A DNA stretch of 64,000 nt from Plasmodium coatneyi (lineage: Eukaryota; Apicomplexa; Aconoidasida; Haemosporida; Plasmodiidae), in NCBI RefSeq assembly GCF_001680005.1, contig NC_033558.1, positions 402,501 through 466,500 of the forward strand, read 5' to 3'. The notes under the pieces are model-generated. The model did not search any database, was not told where the DNA came from, and saw only the letters and a list, made by a program, of their open reading frames with translations. How positions within the stretch are numbered: the stretch's first letter is position 1; the number at the start of each line of letters is the position of its first letter. The translations under genes were made by a program, and so were the position numbers. Of this stretch, positions 11,001 through 21,299 are shown piece by piece.

Positions 11001-14000
11001 AGAACCCTCGAAGTGCAGCGTGGAAAGGGTGCATCAAAAAAAAAAAAAGAGGAAAGTGACAGGAAAGAGAAAGAAGGAGAAAGAATGAGAAAGAAAGAGA
11101 AGGACGAAAAGGAATGAGAAAAAATGAGAATGAATGGAGAATGAAAGAAAGAGAAAGAAAGGAGAATGAAAAAGGAAGAAAAGATGAAAGAAGGAAGGGT
11201 AGAAGGGGAAGAAGAGAAGAATCTACTTTACTACTACTCATTCATACACACTATCTTCCTTGCCACTCTCATTCACTGTTTGTTCCCGGCTTTCTTCCTT
11301 TGTAGTTGAAGACTGCAGCATGAATACTGCGCTATGTGATCGTGTGAAATGTGTAACGACTAATTGGTTTAATGACAGAATAACTAAGGCCTATCAAAAA
11401 CAAACCTGGGTAAAGGAAAAACTCTATTCGCAATAGTTAATGGCATTATAAGGAATAGTATTCCTTATGAATAATAGAAAAGAAGGAAATAGCTACCACG
11501 AACCCTTTGTGCACATTGAGTGTACATATATGTTCTGTTTCTCCTTCTTTCTTCCTCCATTTGTGCAGTGTCAATTTTGGAATACCGACGTCAAAAATAG
11601 ACTGGAAAGTCTGTCTAAGGCTATGACCAATACAGAGACAGGGGACTATAATCTATGCAAAGACACTGGTCAGAAGACAGATGGCACATCAAATAAGGAA
11701 GCAAATAGAAAAGCTTGTGAATACATTGTTAAAGGTTTGGAACACATATATAAGATTGGGAAATCTGGGGGGTGGACGAGGGATGATCCTGATCAACGAA
11801 ATAAGATGGAACGTAACCAACAATTTGGTCAAACTATGTCATGCTTTCTACTGAATGCTTACGCAAATAAATTGAAGGAGGATGCAAAGGAACCGAAACC
11901 AACTTCTTGTGATGTAGAACAAGGCATAAAAAAAGCCTTTGAAATCGCAGCGAGGAAGCGCGAAACGTGGTGCAAGGATAACGGTAATTGTGTTGAATGT
12001 ACAAGGCAAGAGAATCTAACTTGCACATTAGACGTGAAAGACAATCTGTGGGATGCAGATGGAAGTAAAGGGTGCATGGACGACCATAATAATATAGAAA
12101 ACAAAGTAAAAGGGTTACTTGGGAAGGATGACAGAGTAAAACGAACTCTGAAGAGCATATGTAAGTAAAATCTTTTTTTTTTTCTCGAACCTACCATCAC
12201 TGAACCGGACAAGGGGGGGAAAGGAAACCGGATACTGAGTGAACTGGACAAGGGGGGTGAACTGGACAAGGGGGGTGAACCGGACCGGACAACAGGAATA
12301 ACGGAACAGGACATACGATAGTTAACGAACATACGAGCATACCATCCCATTATCATGCACAAGCCAGTTCATATATTTTCTATCCTGACCCCCACCCTTT
12401 CCCCCCTTTCTTCTTCTTTTTTTTTTCTTCCATAGGCAGAGATTGCACCAAGAAGGATAAACTATGTGAACGTTTGGAGTGCATAGCACATAATTGGTTC
12501 GAGGACAGAATAAATAATGCCGAGGTAAAACGGGACTGGGTAAGTAAACAATGCTATTTGCTATGGTCAACTTTTTATTTCAGTGAACCTTATGTCTTAT
12601 AAATGAAACAATGGAAAGGGGCAGCTATAAATTATATACATGTATATATGTATATATATGTACGTATATATATATGTATATATGTATATTTATGTGTATA
12701 TGTATGTATATATATATGTGTGTGTATTCCGTTCTTCTTTTTTGTTCTCCTTTCCTTTTTGTACGCAGTGTCCATTTTGGAATCCAGATGCCATAAGTAG
12801 ACTGAAGGAGCTGTCTGAAGCTGTGACCACTAATAGTGAATCTATGGGGGATGAGTGTAAGAACTTTCAGGGGAAAGATGCGTCAGATGATGATGCTAAT
12901 AAAAAAGCATGTAAATTAATTACTGCAGGTTTAAAGGGCATTTATCAGCTTCAAGAGGGTGAGACAGAGAAGAACAAGAAGAAAGCAAGGAATAATAGGC
13001 TAACAAGTCAAACTATGTATTGCTTGTTTCTGAATGCCTATGCGGACAAATTGAAACAGCAGGTTAAATCCCCCTGTAATATCACGGAAGAGACCATAAG
13101 GAAGGTATTTGAAATCGGAAATAGAAAGAAAGAGGAATGGTGTGTGCATAAGGAAACTAATCAGAAGAATGATTGTGTTGAATGTAAAAGGGAACCTAAT
13201 CTAACTTGCACGTTAGACGTGAATGATGACCTACGGAGAACAGATGATAGTTGCTATAAGAACAAAGATGATATAGGGCCCAAAGTGCAGGAAGTGTTCG
13301 ACAAGGGGACGTTTGACCCAAAAAAGAAGGAAATAGAGAAAGCTCTGGATATTCTAACTGATATAAATTCTCTAAATAAGGAATTATGTGATCGCGTAAA
13401 GTGTATATACCATAGGTGGGGTGAAAACAGAAAAGACAATAGCGGAACGTATCAAGACTGGGTAAGGAACAACATTGTCCACTGTGTCTAATAATAGAAC
13501 CATGGATATTGTGTGCATATATTATCCGCCCTTATATTGGGGAAGTACAAAACCACATGTTGTGCACTATATATAAGTATTCACATATATATATGTATGT
13601 ATATATATGTTCCATTTTTTTCTTGTATGTAGGAAAAGTTTTGGAAGGACGACGTTAAGGGATTATTGGAAAGACTCTCTAAGGATACACTTAACGAAAG
13701 TGAAAAAATGGATCAGCACTGTACGAGCCTCAGTGGGGCAGACAAAAAGGCTTGTGAAATCATGGTTAGGGGCTTAGAACATATATATAAAATTGAAAGG
13801 GGGACTGACCAAAACAATAGTCCACAGAAGAAAGACGATAACCTCATATTTCACCGAACTTTCTCTTGTATGTTATTGAATATATTCGCTGATGAAATGA
13901 AAGAGAAATGTCAAGCCAAGAAGGAAGAAATAGAAAAAGGCATAACTCATGCCTTTCAGCAGAGTGAAGAAATTAAAAAAGGAATATCCCCATGCAGTAC

Positions 14001-16031
14001 TGAAGGTGATTTGTGTCCATTGTGCATCAGGGAGGAGGGTTATACATCTTGCAAAATAAGCCAAGGGGACAGAAATCCAATAGAGGACAGAATGAAAAAG
14101 ATGTTCACTGATAAAAACGCAAAAACGGAAGTGAAGGAAGCTATGAAAGAAATAGACACCATATGCCGACCTGAACCACCACAACCAGCTGCCACTAAAC
14201 CTGCCACAACGAAACCGGTTGTACTACCAAGTGCAGGAGGAGCAGGTAGGAGTGCAACTACCCCAAGTAATACAGGTAAGTCAGATTCTGTACAATGTGG
14301 AAATGGCAATGAAGTGGTTGGTGGCCAAAAGGAGGCCCTAAAGTGCCTTGGTCTGGACAATGATGGCAGCGATAATCATACTCGTAGCAGTCAGGACGAG
14401 GAGGAGGACCAAGTTGCCGCCAGAAATAAGCATACATCACATGTGACTGTGGTTGACACTGGCACTACTGTCATTGCAGGTCCTGCATTACAGGATAGTG
14501 AAAAGAAGGGCAGTGGTACTCTACCTCCAGGTCATAAGGATGCCCACACTCCAAGTACTGGTACTGACACCCAAACTCCTTCAGGATCTAGCAATTCTCA
14601 AGGTCCAGGTCAAGGTTAAGGATCGTAAAAATAAAAATGAAAAAGCGGACATTTCCAATAAATGTGAACTAGGGAAGGGTGGACCTACAACATCCTACAT
14701 AATACCACTCATTAATATACTAAAAACAACACTTCCCCGTCATCTTGACTTACTTCTTAGGTGGAGAAAAGACTGGATCCGGCTCACAGGTCCCCACCGA
14801 GACGAAGCAAGCAGGAGAAGTTGATACTTCACCTGGAACTAATGATGGTCACCCATCTACACCAAACCCTCCCAATATTAACTCTAAACCGGAACAGACA
14901 AGTGGTAGTCAGAGTGGCCAGGATGGTGCTGGTGTTCAGACTCCTAGTTCCGAAACTTTAACTCCTAAGGATCCTGGTACACGCATTACTAAGGATGATC
15001 AGGATGGTGGAAAGAGTACCACGCTGAATGAGCCAGTTAAGGAAGGCTCCAATAAGGAACAGTTACCCAAAGCGGCGGATAATAATCCAATAGCACCACC
15101 ATCATCACTTGGAACAGGTTCTACAGCAGCAAAAGGTCGTCTAGGGGCGGGTGGCGGTGCCACCTCCCTTCCCCTTCAACCAGTTCATAGAAAGATGGAT
15201 AACCCTTCTGACCTCCTTACCCCATACCTTCCTACCATTCCTGTGTTCCTTGGTATGTCTGCAATGAGTTATCTCCTTTGGAAGGTAAAGAAAATAAAAG
15301 AAAAAAAAGAAAAAAAAAAAAAGAACAAAAAAAAAAAAAAGAAAAAAAAAAAAAAAAGGGGAGGGTTTCATACTTAAGAGTTGCGGGATTCTATACTTAG
15401 GGTGTGCAAGATTTCACATTTAGGGAGTGTGTAGGATTTCGCATTTTAGGGCTGTGTGTAGGATTTCACGCTTAGGGTAACAGTGTAGGATTTCACACTT
15501 GGGTTTGAAGTAGTAATTACTGTTGCGTGAACAATATTTTGCACCCCTAATAAAGAAACATTTTCTCCCTTTTTTTTTTTTTTTTTTTTTTTTACCTTCT
15601 GCTTTCAGTATTTTACCCTCGGTAAGCGAAGACGACGTCATAGAAGAGAGGAACACTTAACCTCTCCTCCCTTAGATGAACAACCCCTTGCTCATGTGGA
15701 CGACCAGGACGGTCCATATGAATATACCTTAGTAAAGGAATGCAAACCTCGTTCTACGCCCATAAAAAGGAGGAAAAAACGGGATGTTGGTCGCTGTCGT
15801 GCTGGTCGTCGTGGTGTAGGTCGCCGCATGATTATTGATATTCATTTAGAAGTCTTAGACGAATGTCAGAAAGGGGACCTACATTCGTCGAAGGAAAACT
15901 TTTTTGAAATTTTGGTTCAAGAATTTATGGGATCTGAACTTATGAAAGAAGAAAACGTTCCTAAGGAAGAGGTTCCAAGTTCAGATTTCGGGTTTAAGGT
16001 TGATGTTCCTAGGGAACAGGTTCAAAGTTGA
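8066..16031 (+). CDS. SICAvar S1: SICA variant surface antigen, nine exons
   Basis: The model is join(8066..8191,8343..9210,11306..11409,11569..12160,12436..12539,12769..13461,13633..14614,14761..15284,15609..16031), 1471 residues, with all phases compatible. SICA antigens are variant adhesin-like proteins on the surface of infected red cells. Exon 1 (1-42) starts MAGPESTAAK and has the small FFTTLLTKWI module. Exon 2 (43-331) is an alpha-type cysteine domain (ELCKILLRISFW, YYRCLIGK, HCKLKGVA). Exons 3-7 give three SICA beta-type modules, each opening C...LCxRxxC and then FWxxD, with paired ECxRxxxLTCTL in the first two. The first two modules are split by an intron after a 104-nt mini-exon. 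The third has its first half fused into exon 6. A Pro/Thr/Ser linker follows. The membrane segment is at about 1308-1330 (LPTIPVFLGMSAMSYLLW), and the cytoplasmic last exon carries MIIDIHLEV and FFEILVQEFMG. Exon 7 could instead stop at 14275 and resume at 14480. Intron 2 is 2.1 kb of repeats. Confidence 0.85.
9225..9745 (+). repeat. Repeats in intron 2 of S1, first part
   Basis: Positions 9290-9435 hold degenerate GTTGTAGAATGAAGGTTGTAAG units. Positions 9590-9745 hold units of GTGTGTAGGATTTCGCATTTCAGGG; the same unit recurs in the last intron of S1 (15370-15500) and, reversed, beside S2 (17745-17840), so it is a SICAvar intron repeat. Between them, 9470-9535 holds a hairpin-bearing element described separately. 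Confidence 0.65.
9468..9535 (+). repeat. Hairpin-bearing intron element, copy 1
   Basis: AGAACAATGTGGCCTGGTG opens the element. CTGGTG pairs with CACCAG 8 bases later, and a G run and CCCGAAGGGTGTATTAAAAATAAAG follow. A second copy is at 9763-9832. Function is unknown. Confidence 0.45.
9763..9832 (+). repeat. Hairpin-bearing intron element, copy 2
   Basis: AGAACAACAATGTGGCCTG opens the element. GTGGC can pair with GCCAC, CCCC-TT-GGGG forms a second stem, and ATCCGAAGGATGTATAAAAGAAAG follows. It is clearly related to copy 1, though the stems differ in sequence, so structure rather than bases may be retained. Confidence 0.45.
9960..10445 (+). repeat. Degenerate interstitial telomere-like repeats in S1 intron 2
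   Basis: Dozens of GGGTTTAGG/GGGTTCAGG heptamers are present, heavily mutated and mixed with GGAATTCGG blocks. The G-rich strand runs in the direction of S1 transcription. Plasmodium telomere repeats are GGGTT(T/C)A, so this is an interstitial telomeric sequence lying inside a SICAvar intron. It is older and more degenerate than the tract at 17.9-18.6 kb. Confidence 0.75.
10540..11015 (+). repeat. GGACAAGGGG minisatellite in S1 intron 2
   Basis: About twenty degenerate copies of a unit near ACCGGACAAGGGGGAAAGGAA, with GTCCAACCGGACA variants at the start. Frames through it on both strands stay open only because the unit lacks stops. The repeat also occurs in intron 4 (12205-12300). From about 11035 to 11225 it gives way to GAAAGAGAAAGAA purine sequence, then the acceptor of exon 3. 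Confidence 0.75.
12205..12300 (+). repeat. GGACAAGGGG repeats in S1 intron 4
   Basis: Four to five copies of CTGGACAAGGGGGGTGA / ACCGGACAAGGGG, the same family as in intron 2. The two introns occupy the same position relative to their domain-coding exons, which fits duplication of a whole exon-intron unit. Confidence 0.65.
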
Positions 16032-16225
16032 GTTTCCGGGTTGAGGGTTCATGTTCCTAAGGAACATGTTCCAAGTTCAGATTCCGGGTTTAGGGAATGA
16101 AGACTTTGTTCCTATGGAAGGTGTTCCAAAGGAACAGGTTCCAAGTTCAGGTTCAAATTTAGGTTTTAGGGAGGAAGGCTTTATTCCTAAGGAACAGGTT
16201 TCATGTTCAGGTTCCGCGTTTTAGG
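16032..16225 (+). other. Out-of-frame continuation of the S1 C-terminal repeat
   Basis: Beyond the S1 stop, TTCCTAAGGAACA and GGTTCCAAGTTCAGATTCCGGGTTTAGGG copies continue for about 190 bases, but the frame is broken. In S3 the same repeat is coding (five units), so S1 appears to have lost its distal repeats from translation. Confidence 0.6.
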
Positions 16226-16430
16226 GTGTAGTAAATATATTTTTTTTTTTTTTTTGTATTGTATGAAAGTGTCCATTTTCATGTGTGGTCAATATAAGCT
16301 GGGAAAAAAGTTTTTCCCAGTTCACAGATGTGTTGGGAAAATTTTTTATTCTGAAGATCCAAAATATATGTTCATTAGAATTTTTTTGTTATAGTTTTTT
16401 ATTTTCATAAATTTTTTTCCTTCAAATGCT
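16226..16430 (+). other. SICAvar-type 3' flank of S1
   Basis: TGTATTGTATGAAAGTG...TTTTCATGTGTGGTCAATATAAG, then GGGAAAAAAG/TTTTTCCCAG and GTTGGGAAAATTTTT...GAAGATCCAAAATAT. It matches 27165-27330 on the plus strand and, reversed, the flanks of S2, S3 and the 6.4-kb relic. Confidence 0.6.
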
Positions 16431-16675
16431 TTTTTTTTTTTTGGCTAATTTTCTGTGACAAATTAATTAGGACATCCTTTTTTTGACAAATTTCTTCTTT
16501 TTTTTTTTTGTGCAATTTTTTCTGTGTGACAAATTTATATTAGGGCACATTTCTTTTTTTCTTTTGGACAACTTCCCCTTTTTGTGCAATTTTTTATGTG
16601 TGACAACTTTTTATTAGAGCATTTATTTCTTTTTGGACAATATTTTTTTGACTAATATTACATTTAAATTATAAT
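16430..16675 (-). repeat. TAATATAAATTT/GTCACACAG repeat array, S2-side flank
   Basis: Four degenerate copies, read on the minus strand as GCCCTAATATAAATTTGTCACACA...AAAAATTGCACAAAAA and AATTGTCCAAAA. The array closes the 3' module of S2. Larger versions are at 21640-22250 and 27590-28345. Confidence 0.6.
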
Positions 16676-17108
16676 TAAAAAAATGGGAAAGAACGCTAGC
16701 TTCATCTCTATTTCATGTAAACTTCGTTATTCCCGTTCTGTGTGAACTGTGCATCTAACAGATGTGTATAACCATAAAAGAAGAAGGGGGCGTGAATCTC
16801 CTCCGCGAGAACCTATGCGCGAACCCGCGCAAATTCTCGCAACTTGGTAGAACTTTTTCTAATGTCCATAATTGGAATTAGGAAAAAAGGACAAAAAAAT
16901 TATTAGAACAAAAAAAATTATTAAGATAAAAATTTTATAACAGAATGAATAAGCATTTTTTTTAATTCTTCAATAAAAAAAAATTTTACCGAACAAATCA
17001 AAATAAAGTGGGGAAAATTTTTTTCACATGCACTTATATTAATTACTCATGAACGTAAACACTTTCATCCAATATAAAACGAAAAAAAAAAAAAAAAAAA
17101 AATATTTA
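16676..17108 (-). other. SICAvar-type 3' flank of S2
   Basis: On the minus strand this contains TTTACGTTCATGAGT, then the GTGAAAAAAATTTT block (16960-17108), then a 200-base mixed-composition segment with CTCGCGGAGGAGATTCACG and TTATACACATCTGTTAGATG (16690-16900). The same segments in the same order occur at 27170-27560 on the plus strand. The 16790-16860 part is relatively GC-rich. Confidence 0.6.
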
Positions 17109-17663
17109 CTACACCGTAAACCCCGAATCTGAACTGGGAACCTGTTCCATATGAACACATCCCTCAGGAACATGAACACTAAACCCTAAACCTGGAACCG
17201 CAAACCCGGAATCTGAACTTGGAACCTGTTCCTCAGGAACCTCTCCCTTAGGAACAGAGTCGTCTTCCCTAAACCCGAAACCTGAACTTGGAACCTCTTC
17301 CCTAGGAACACTTCCCTTAGGAAGGAAGTCTTCTTTCATGAACTCATTTCCCATGAATTCTTGAACCAAAATTTCAAAAAAGTCTTCCTTCGTCGAATGT
17401 AGGCCCCCTTTTTGACATTCGCCTAGGACTTCTAAATGAATATCAATAATCATGCGGCGACGTACACCACGGCGACGATGACCAGGAACCCGCTTTTTCC
17501 TCCTTTTTATAGGCGTAGAACGAGATCATCTTTCCTTTACTAAGGTATATTCACGTGGACCAGGTTGGTCCACATGGTCAACAATCTGCTGTTCTAAGGA
17601 TGGACCAAGTGCTTTAGGAGCTCTTCTGTAACGTTTTGTTCCCCTACTAAGCATTCCAAAGTA
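17109..17663 (-). pseudogene. S2: orphan SICAvar last exon with one in-frame stop
   Basis: Read on the minus strand from the AG acceptor at 17665-17664, it opens YFGMLSRGTKRYRRAPK and contains GPREYTLVKER, MIIDIHLEVLGECQKG, FFEILVQEFMG and the VPSSDSGF repeat, ending at 17109. The frame is open over 185 codons except for TGA at 17528-17526, in the spot where S1 has Cys-Lys and S3 has Arg-Gln. No membrane exon or SICA domain exon lies upstream. Instead there is 120 bp of last-intron repeat and then telomere repeat. The exon is best read as a SICAvar 3' fragment left by recombination or a break healed by telomere sequence. Confidence 0.75.
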
Positions 17664-17744
17664 CTGAACAAAAAAAAAAAGGGAGAGAACATGTTTCTTT
17701 CATGCGCGTGTTAAATGTTTGTTCACACGCAACAGTAATTACTA

Positions 17745-17860
17745 CTTCAAACCCTAAAATGCGAAATCCTACACACACATCCCTAGAATGCGAAATACTA
17801 CATACACACCGTATAAAATGCGAAATCCTAAAAACACACATCAAAATGTGAAATCATATA
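17745..17860 (-). repeat. SICAvar last-intron repeat beside S2
   Basis: Four copies of GTGTGTAGGATTTCGCATTTTAGGG read on the minus strand, as in S1 introns 2 and 8. This ties the S2 exon to its original intron. Confidence 0.6.
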
Positions 17861-18640
17861 CCCTAAACCCTTAACCTTAAACCTTACAGCCTTAACCCTA
17901 AACTCTGAACTCTAGACCCTAAACCCCGAAACCTAAAATCCTGAACTCTGAACCCTAAACCCTAAAAACTGAACCCCGAACCCTAAACCCTCAACACTGA
18001 ACAATAAATGCTGAACCTTAAAACCTGAACCATTAACCCTAAACCCTTAAAATTAAGACCTAAATCCTGAACCTTAAACCCTGAACACTAAAACTTAAAC
18101 TGTAAACCCTGAACCCAAAAACCTAAATGTATGAACCTTAAGTCCTGAATCCTAAATCTTGAAGCCATGAACACTAAAGCCTGAACGCTAAAGGCTGAAC
18201 GCTAAAGCCTGAACCCTAAATCCTGAACCCTAAACCCTAAACCCTAATCCCTAAACCCTAAAAACCCTGAACCCTAAACCCTAAACCCTAAACCCTAAAC
18301 CCTAAACCCTGAACACTAAACCCTGAACCCTAAACCCTGAACCCTGAAAACTGAACCCTAAACCCTAAACCCTAAACCCTAAACCCCAAACCCTAAACCC
18401 CAAACCCTAAACCCCAAACCCTAAACCCCAAACCCTAAACCCCAAACCCTAAACCCCAAACCTTAAACCCCAAACCCTAAACCCCAAACCCTAAACCCCA
18501 AACCCTAAACCCCAAACCCTAAACCCCAAACCCTAAACCCCAAACCCTAAACCCCAAACCCTAAACCCCAAACCCTAAACCCCAAACCCTAAACCCTAAA
18601 CACAAAACCCTAAACACAAAACCCTAAACCCATGGAACAT
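17861..18640 (-). repeat. Interstitial telomere repeat block
   Basis: About 780 bp of AACCCTAAA/AACCCTGAA heptamers on the plus strand (TTTAGGG / TTCAGGG on the minus strand). Positions 17861-18215 are degenerate, 18215-18310 are nearly perfect, and 18378-18590 are a regular 14-bp alternation of CCCTAAA with CCCCAAA. It ends in CCCTAAACACAAAA variants at 18600-18630. Unique sequence continues on both sides, so this is not a chromosome end. Confidence 0.9.
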
Positions 18641-19597
18641 TCCAATTCTTGAAGTTGCCTAATCTTGCATAGCTTCTTAAGGTCCTTAACTTTGCTGAAT
18701 TCCTTAACCTTTTTGACATCCTATAATTGAATAGAAGAGGAAGGGGAAGAGAAGTTTGCTATTCCTGAGCAATAATAAGCGGAGAGTGGAAGATTATGTT
18801 GTGGAAATTGTCTATATAAGAGCGCACATATCTATTCATACATAGTTCCTGAAGTTTTTTTTATATAATGTTTAGTTAATTCGATCTGTAAACATAGCTG
18901 CTCCAGTAAATGTTAGCATATTTATACACTTGGGAAAAGGCCAATGGTTTACGTTCAAAATGAATAATTGACATCATTAATTTTGAGTGATGACCTTAAA
19001 ATAACAGATGTACATAAATGAATAGCGCACGCTGAGAATTCTTGCTTAGGGAAAAGTAGTGTTAACATATAGGAGAAATAAATGGGGGAGTTATGAATGA
19101 GAATACAGCGCTTGGAATAAATATGCACAGTGGAATAGTGTAGTGCATAAATGAAATGTGTATAAAGAATTGGAATTCTTCTCTGTCCTCTATTTTGTTA
19201 CTATAAGGCTTCTGTTCATACTTTTGTTCTGAATAAATAGATTTAAATGTTCGAACACAGATATATAGTGTGTTCCTGTTGTTTGAAAAATTAAGCAGCG
19301 CATATATACTTAAGGAAATAAGTTTTCTCATGTGTATGTTTGTAATCATCATCACACGCCGCAACAGCAACAACAGCAGAAGAAATAAGCATAGAATGCT
19401 TGTACACATGTTCACGCTTTCCTTACTTTTTTTATCCTCTAAATATATGAACAATATTAACATAAATTTATTATATATACTGCAGAAAAGTGTAGTATTA
19501 TTATTATAGAGATGCGTACACCTTGTTTTTTTGCTTCATATATGCGTATGAATGCTATTTAGAGAAATTATGTAATAAAAGATTACACATACAAACA
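18641..19597. other. 5' flank of KIR K3
   Basis: Non-repetitive AT-rich sequence between the telomere block and the K3 start. No credible frame is seen: the frames at 19062-19509 are Ile/Leu/Phe-rich shadows. It presumably holds the K3 promoter, but no motif stands out. Confidence 0.5.
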
Positions 19598-21140
19598 ATG
19601 GTAGCAGCGGCCGTAGAACCAACCATGTCGGTAATTCTATCATTTAAAAAAGTACATTCATGAGTATATATACATGAATGTATATGTACATATGAATACA
19701 TATAACATATATATATAAGTATATGTACGTATATATAGGTATATGTGTACCCACCTTGTTAATGACATTTGTAGGAGGAGTATTTGGAAAAATTGTCCTT
19801 CTATGAAGAGACCTATGGTAAGTTCAAGAGTGGTTGTGAAGAATGTGATACTACATCTAAACAGATATTGGGGGAGAAAGTGGTCGAGTTCTCCGGAATT
19901 GCAGCCTATAAGGATAAAATTCTGGAGGCGTATTGTTGCATATCGAAGATGAAACCGAGACAACAACGACTCTATAGGCAGCGCTGCAATTTTTTGTACT
20001 ACTGGATGGGAAATGAATTAATGGACGCCTTAAGTGAGGACCAATTTCCAGCGGTAATAGGAGATATCGGGCGAGCGTTGGAAAATTTCTTTAAACTGCG
20101 CCACTGTAGTATTGTGGACACCAATAATACTGACAAAGACCTCTTCAAAAAAAGGAAAGGGGTATTTGAATATTTTCAGGAGTGGGGAACCGTAGAGTTC
20201 CTTGCACTGAAGCCTGATTCCCAGTGCACTGATAAATATGGTACCTATTTAAAGAAAATTGTTCCAATATATAAGGACGTAAAACAGGAGTGTGAAAGGA
20301 TTTCTTTTAAGGGTGATACATATTGTGAGAAACTTAAGAAAATGTTCACAGAGGACAACGATCCGGGGAAGTTAATATTGAAGTGTGCTCCGGGATTGGC
20401 AGGACACGGTGCAACTCCATCGCAGCTGGTACTTCAACACGGACCTGAGTCCATACTTGGTTCTGAGGGTCTTCAAAGTAGTACTGGATCTGCCTCTAAC
20501 ATTACCCCCACCGCTCCCATCGTATCTTCCGCATTCGCAACCATTGTATTACCCACAGCCCTATTCCTTCTATATAAGGTAATTATCATAATTACAATTA
20601 AAAGTGAAATTATAAATAATATAATAATAATGCTTATTATCATTTCTTTCTTATATAAACAATAAATATAGAACAGAATAGACTATGCTGTGGACATATA
20701 TACATTTATATATAACCTATATATATATGTATAGGTACATATATATATGTCTACATATATGTACTTATATATGAATATACGAATATGTATATGCATATAT
20801 GTATATGTATGTTTATATATATACATATGTCTTCATTTTCCTTCCTCTTTATTAGTATACTCCATTATCTTCTTGGTTTGGTAACCAATTTAAGGGAAGA
20901 AGAAAAGGATCTACTAGCCAGCACAACTTCGACACTTCAGGAGAAACATCCACCCAATATTCATCAAGAGAACATTCCACAATAGCCTCAACACTAGGTT
21001 CTGCAACAATAGGGGACTCAACAGACAATTCTACCATATATAATGGTAGGCCAACACCATCTATCACCAGAAGGGGAAAGGCAAATGATGGTAGAAGAAG
21101 ACAACATAATGGAAATAATATACGTTATCAACGCATGTAA
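19598..21140 (+). CDS. KIR K3: three-exon KIR/PIR protein
   Basis: The model is join(19598..19630,19775..20578,20856..21140), about 373 residues. Exon 1 gives MVAAAVEPTMS before GTAATT; an internal ATG would give only MS. Exon 2 starts after TTTGTAG with EEYLEKLSFYEETYGKF, which fills the LPSR slot. It has the core NFLYYWMGNEL near residues 83-93, KKRKGVFEYFQEW in mid-domain, and an 80-residue linker without cysteines before a membrane segment ending LFLLYK at GTAATT. Exon 3 starts YTPLSSWFGNQFKG and ends NIRYQRM. No breaks are seen. Confidence 0.9.
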
Positions 21141-21299
21141 AGTGATCTGATGTGCTGGTGGGGGCTATAGAAATGGACAACTGGCTAAATTGACAACTGT
21201 GCGCATAAAAAAAAGGCAGTAAAAGCAGTGTAAGCCAAGCCCCCCTTCTTTTTTCGGTTGCTTCCTTATTTGCCTGCTTACCTTTTATTGTGCTCGCCA

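Noticed and set aside
10523..11241. Several overlapping frames of 70-214 codons on both strands
   Set aside because: They lie in the GGACAAGGGG minisatellite of an intron; the unit lacks stops in several frames, so long frames arise by chance.
17861..18640. Possible chromosome end
   Set aside because: Unique sequence and further genes continue on both sides, so the telomere repeat is interstitial.
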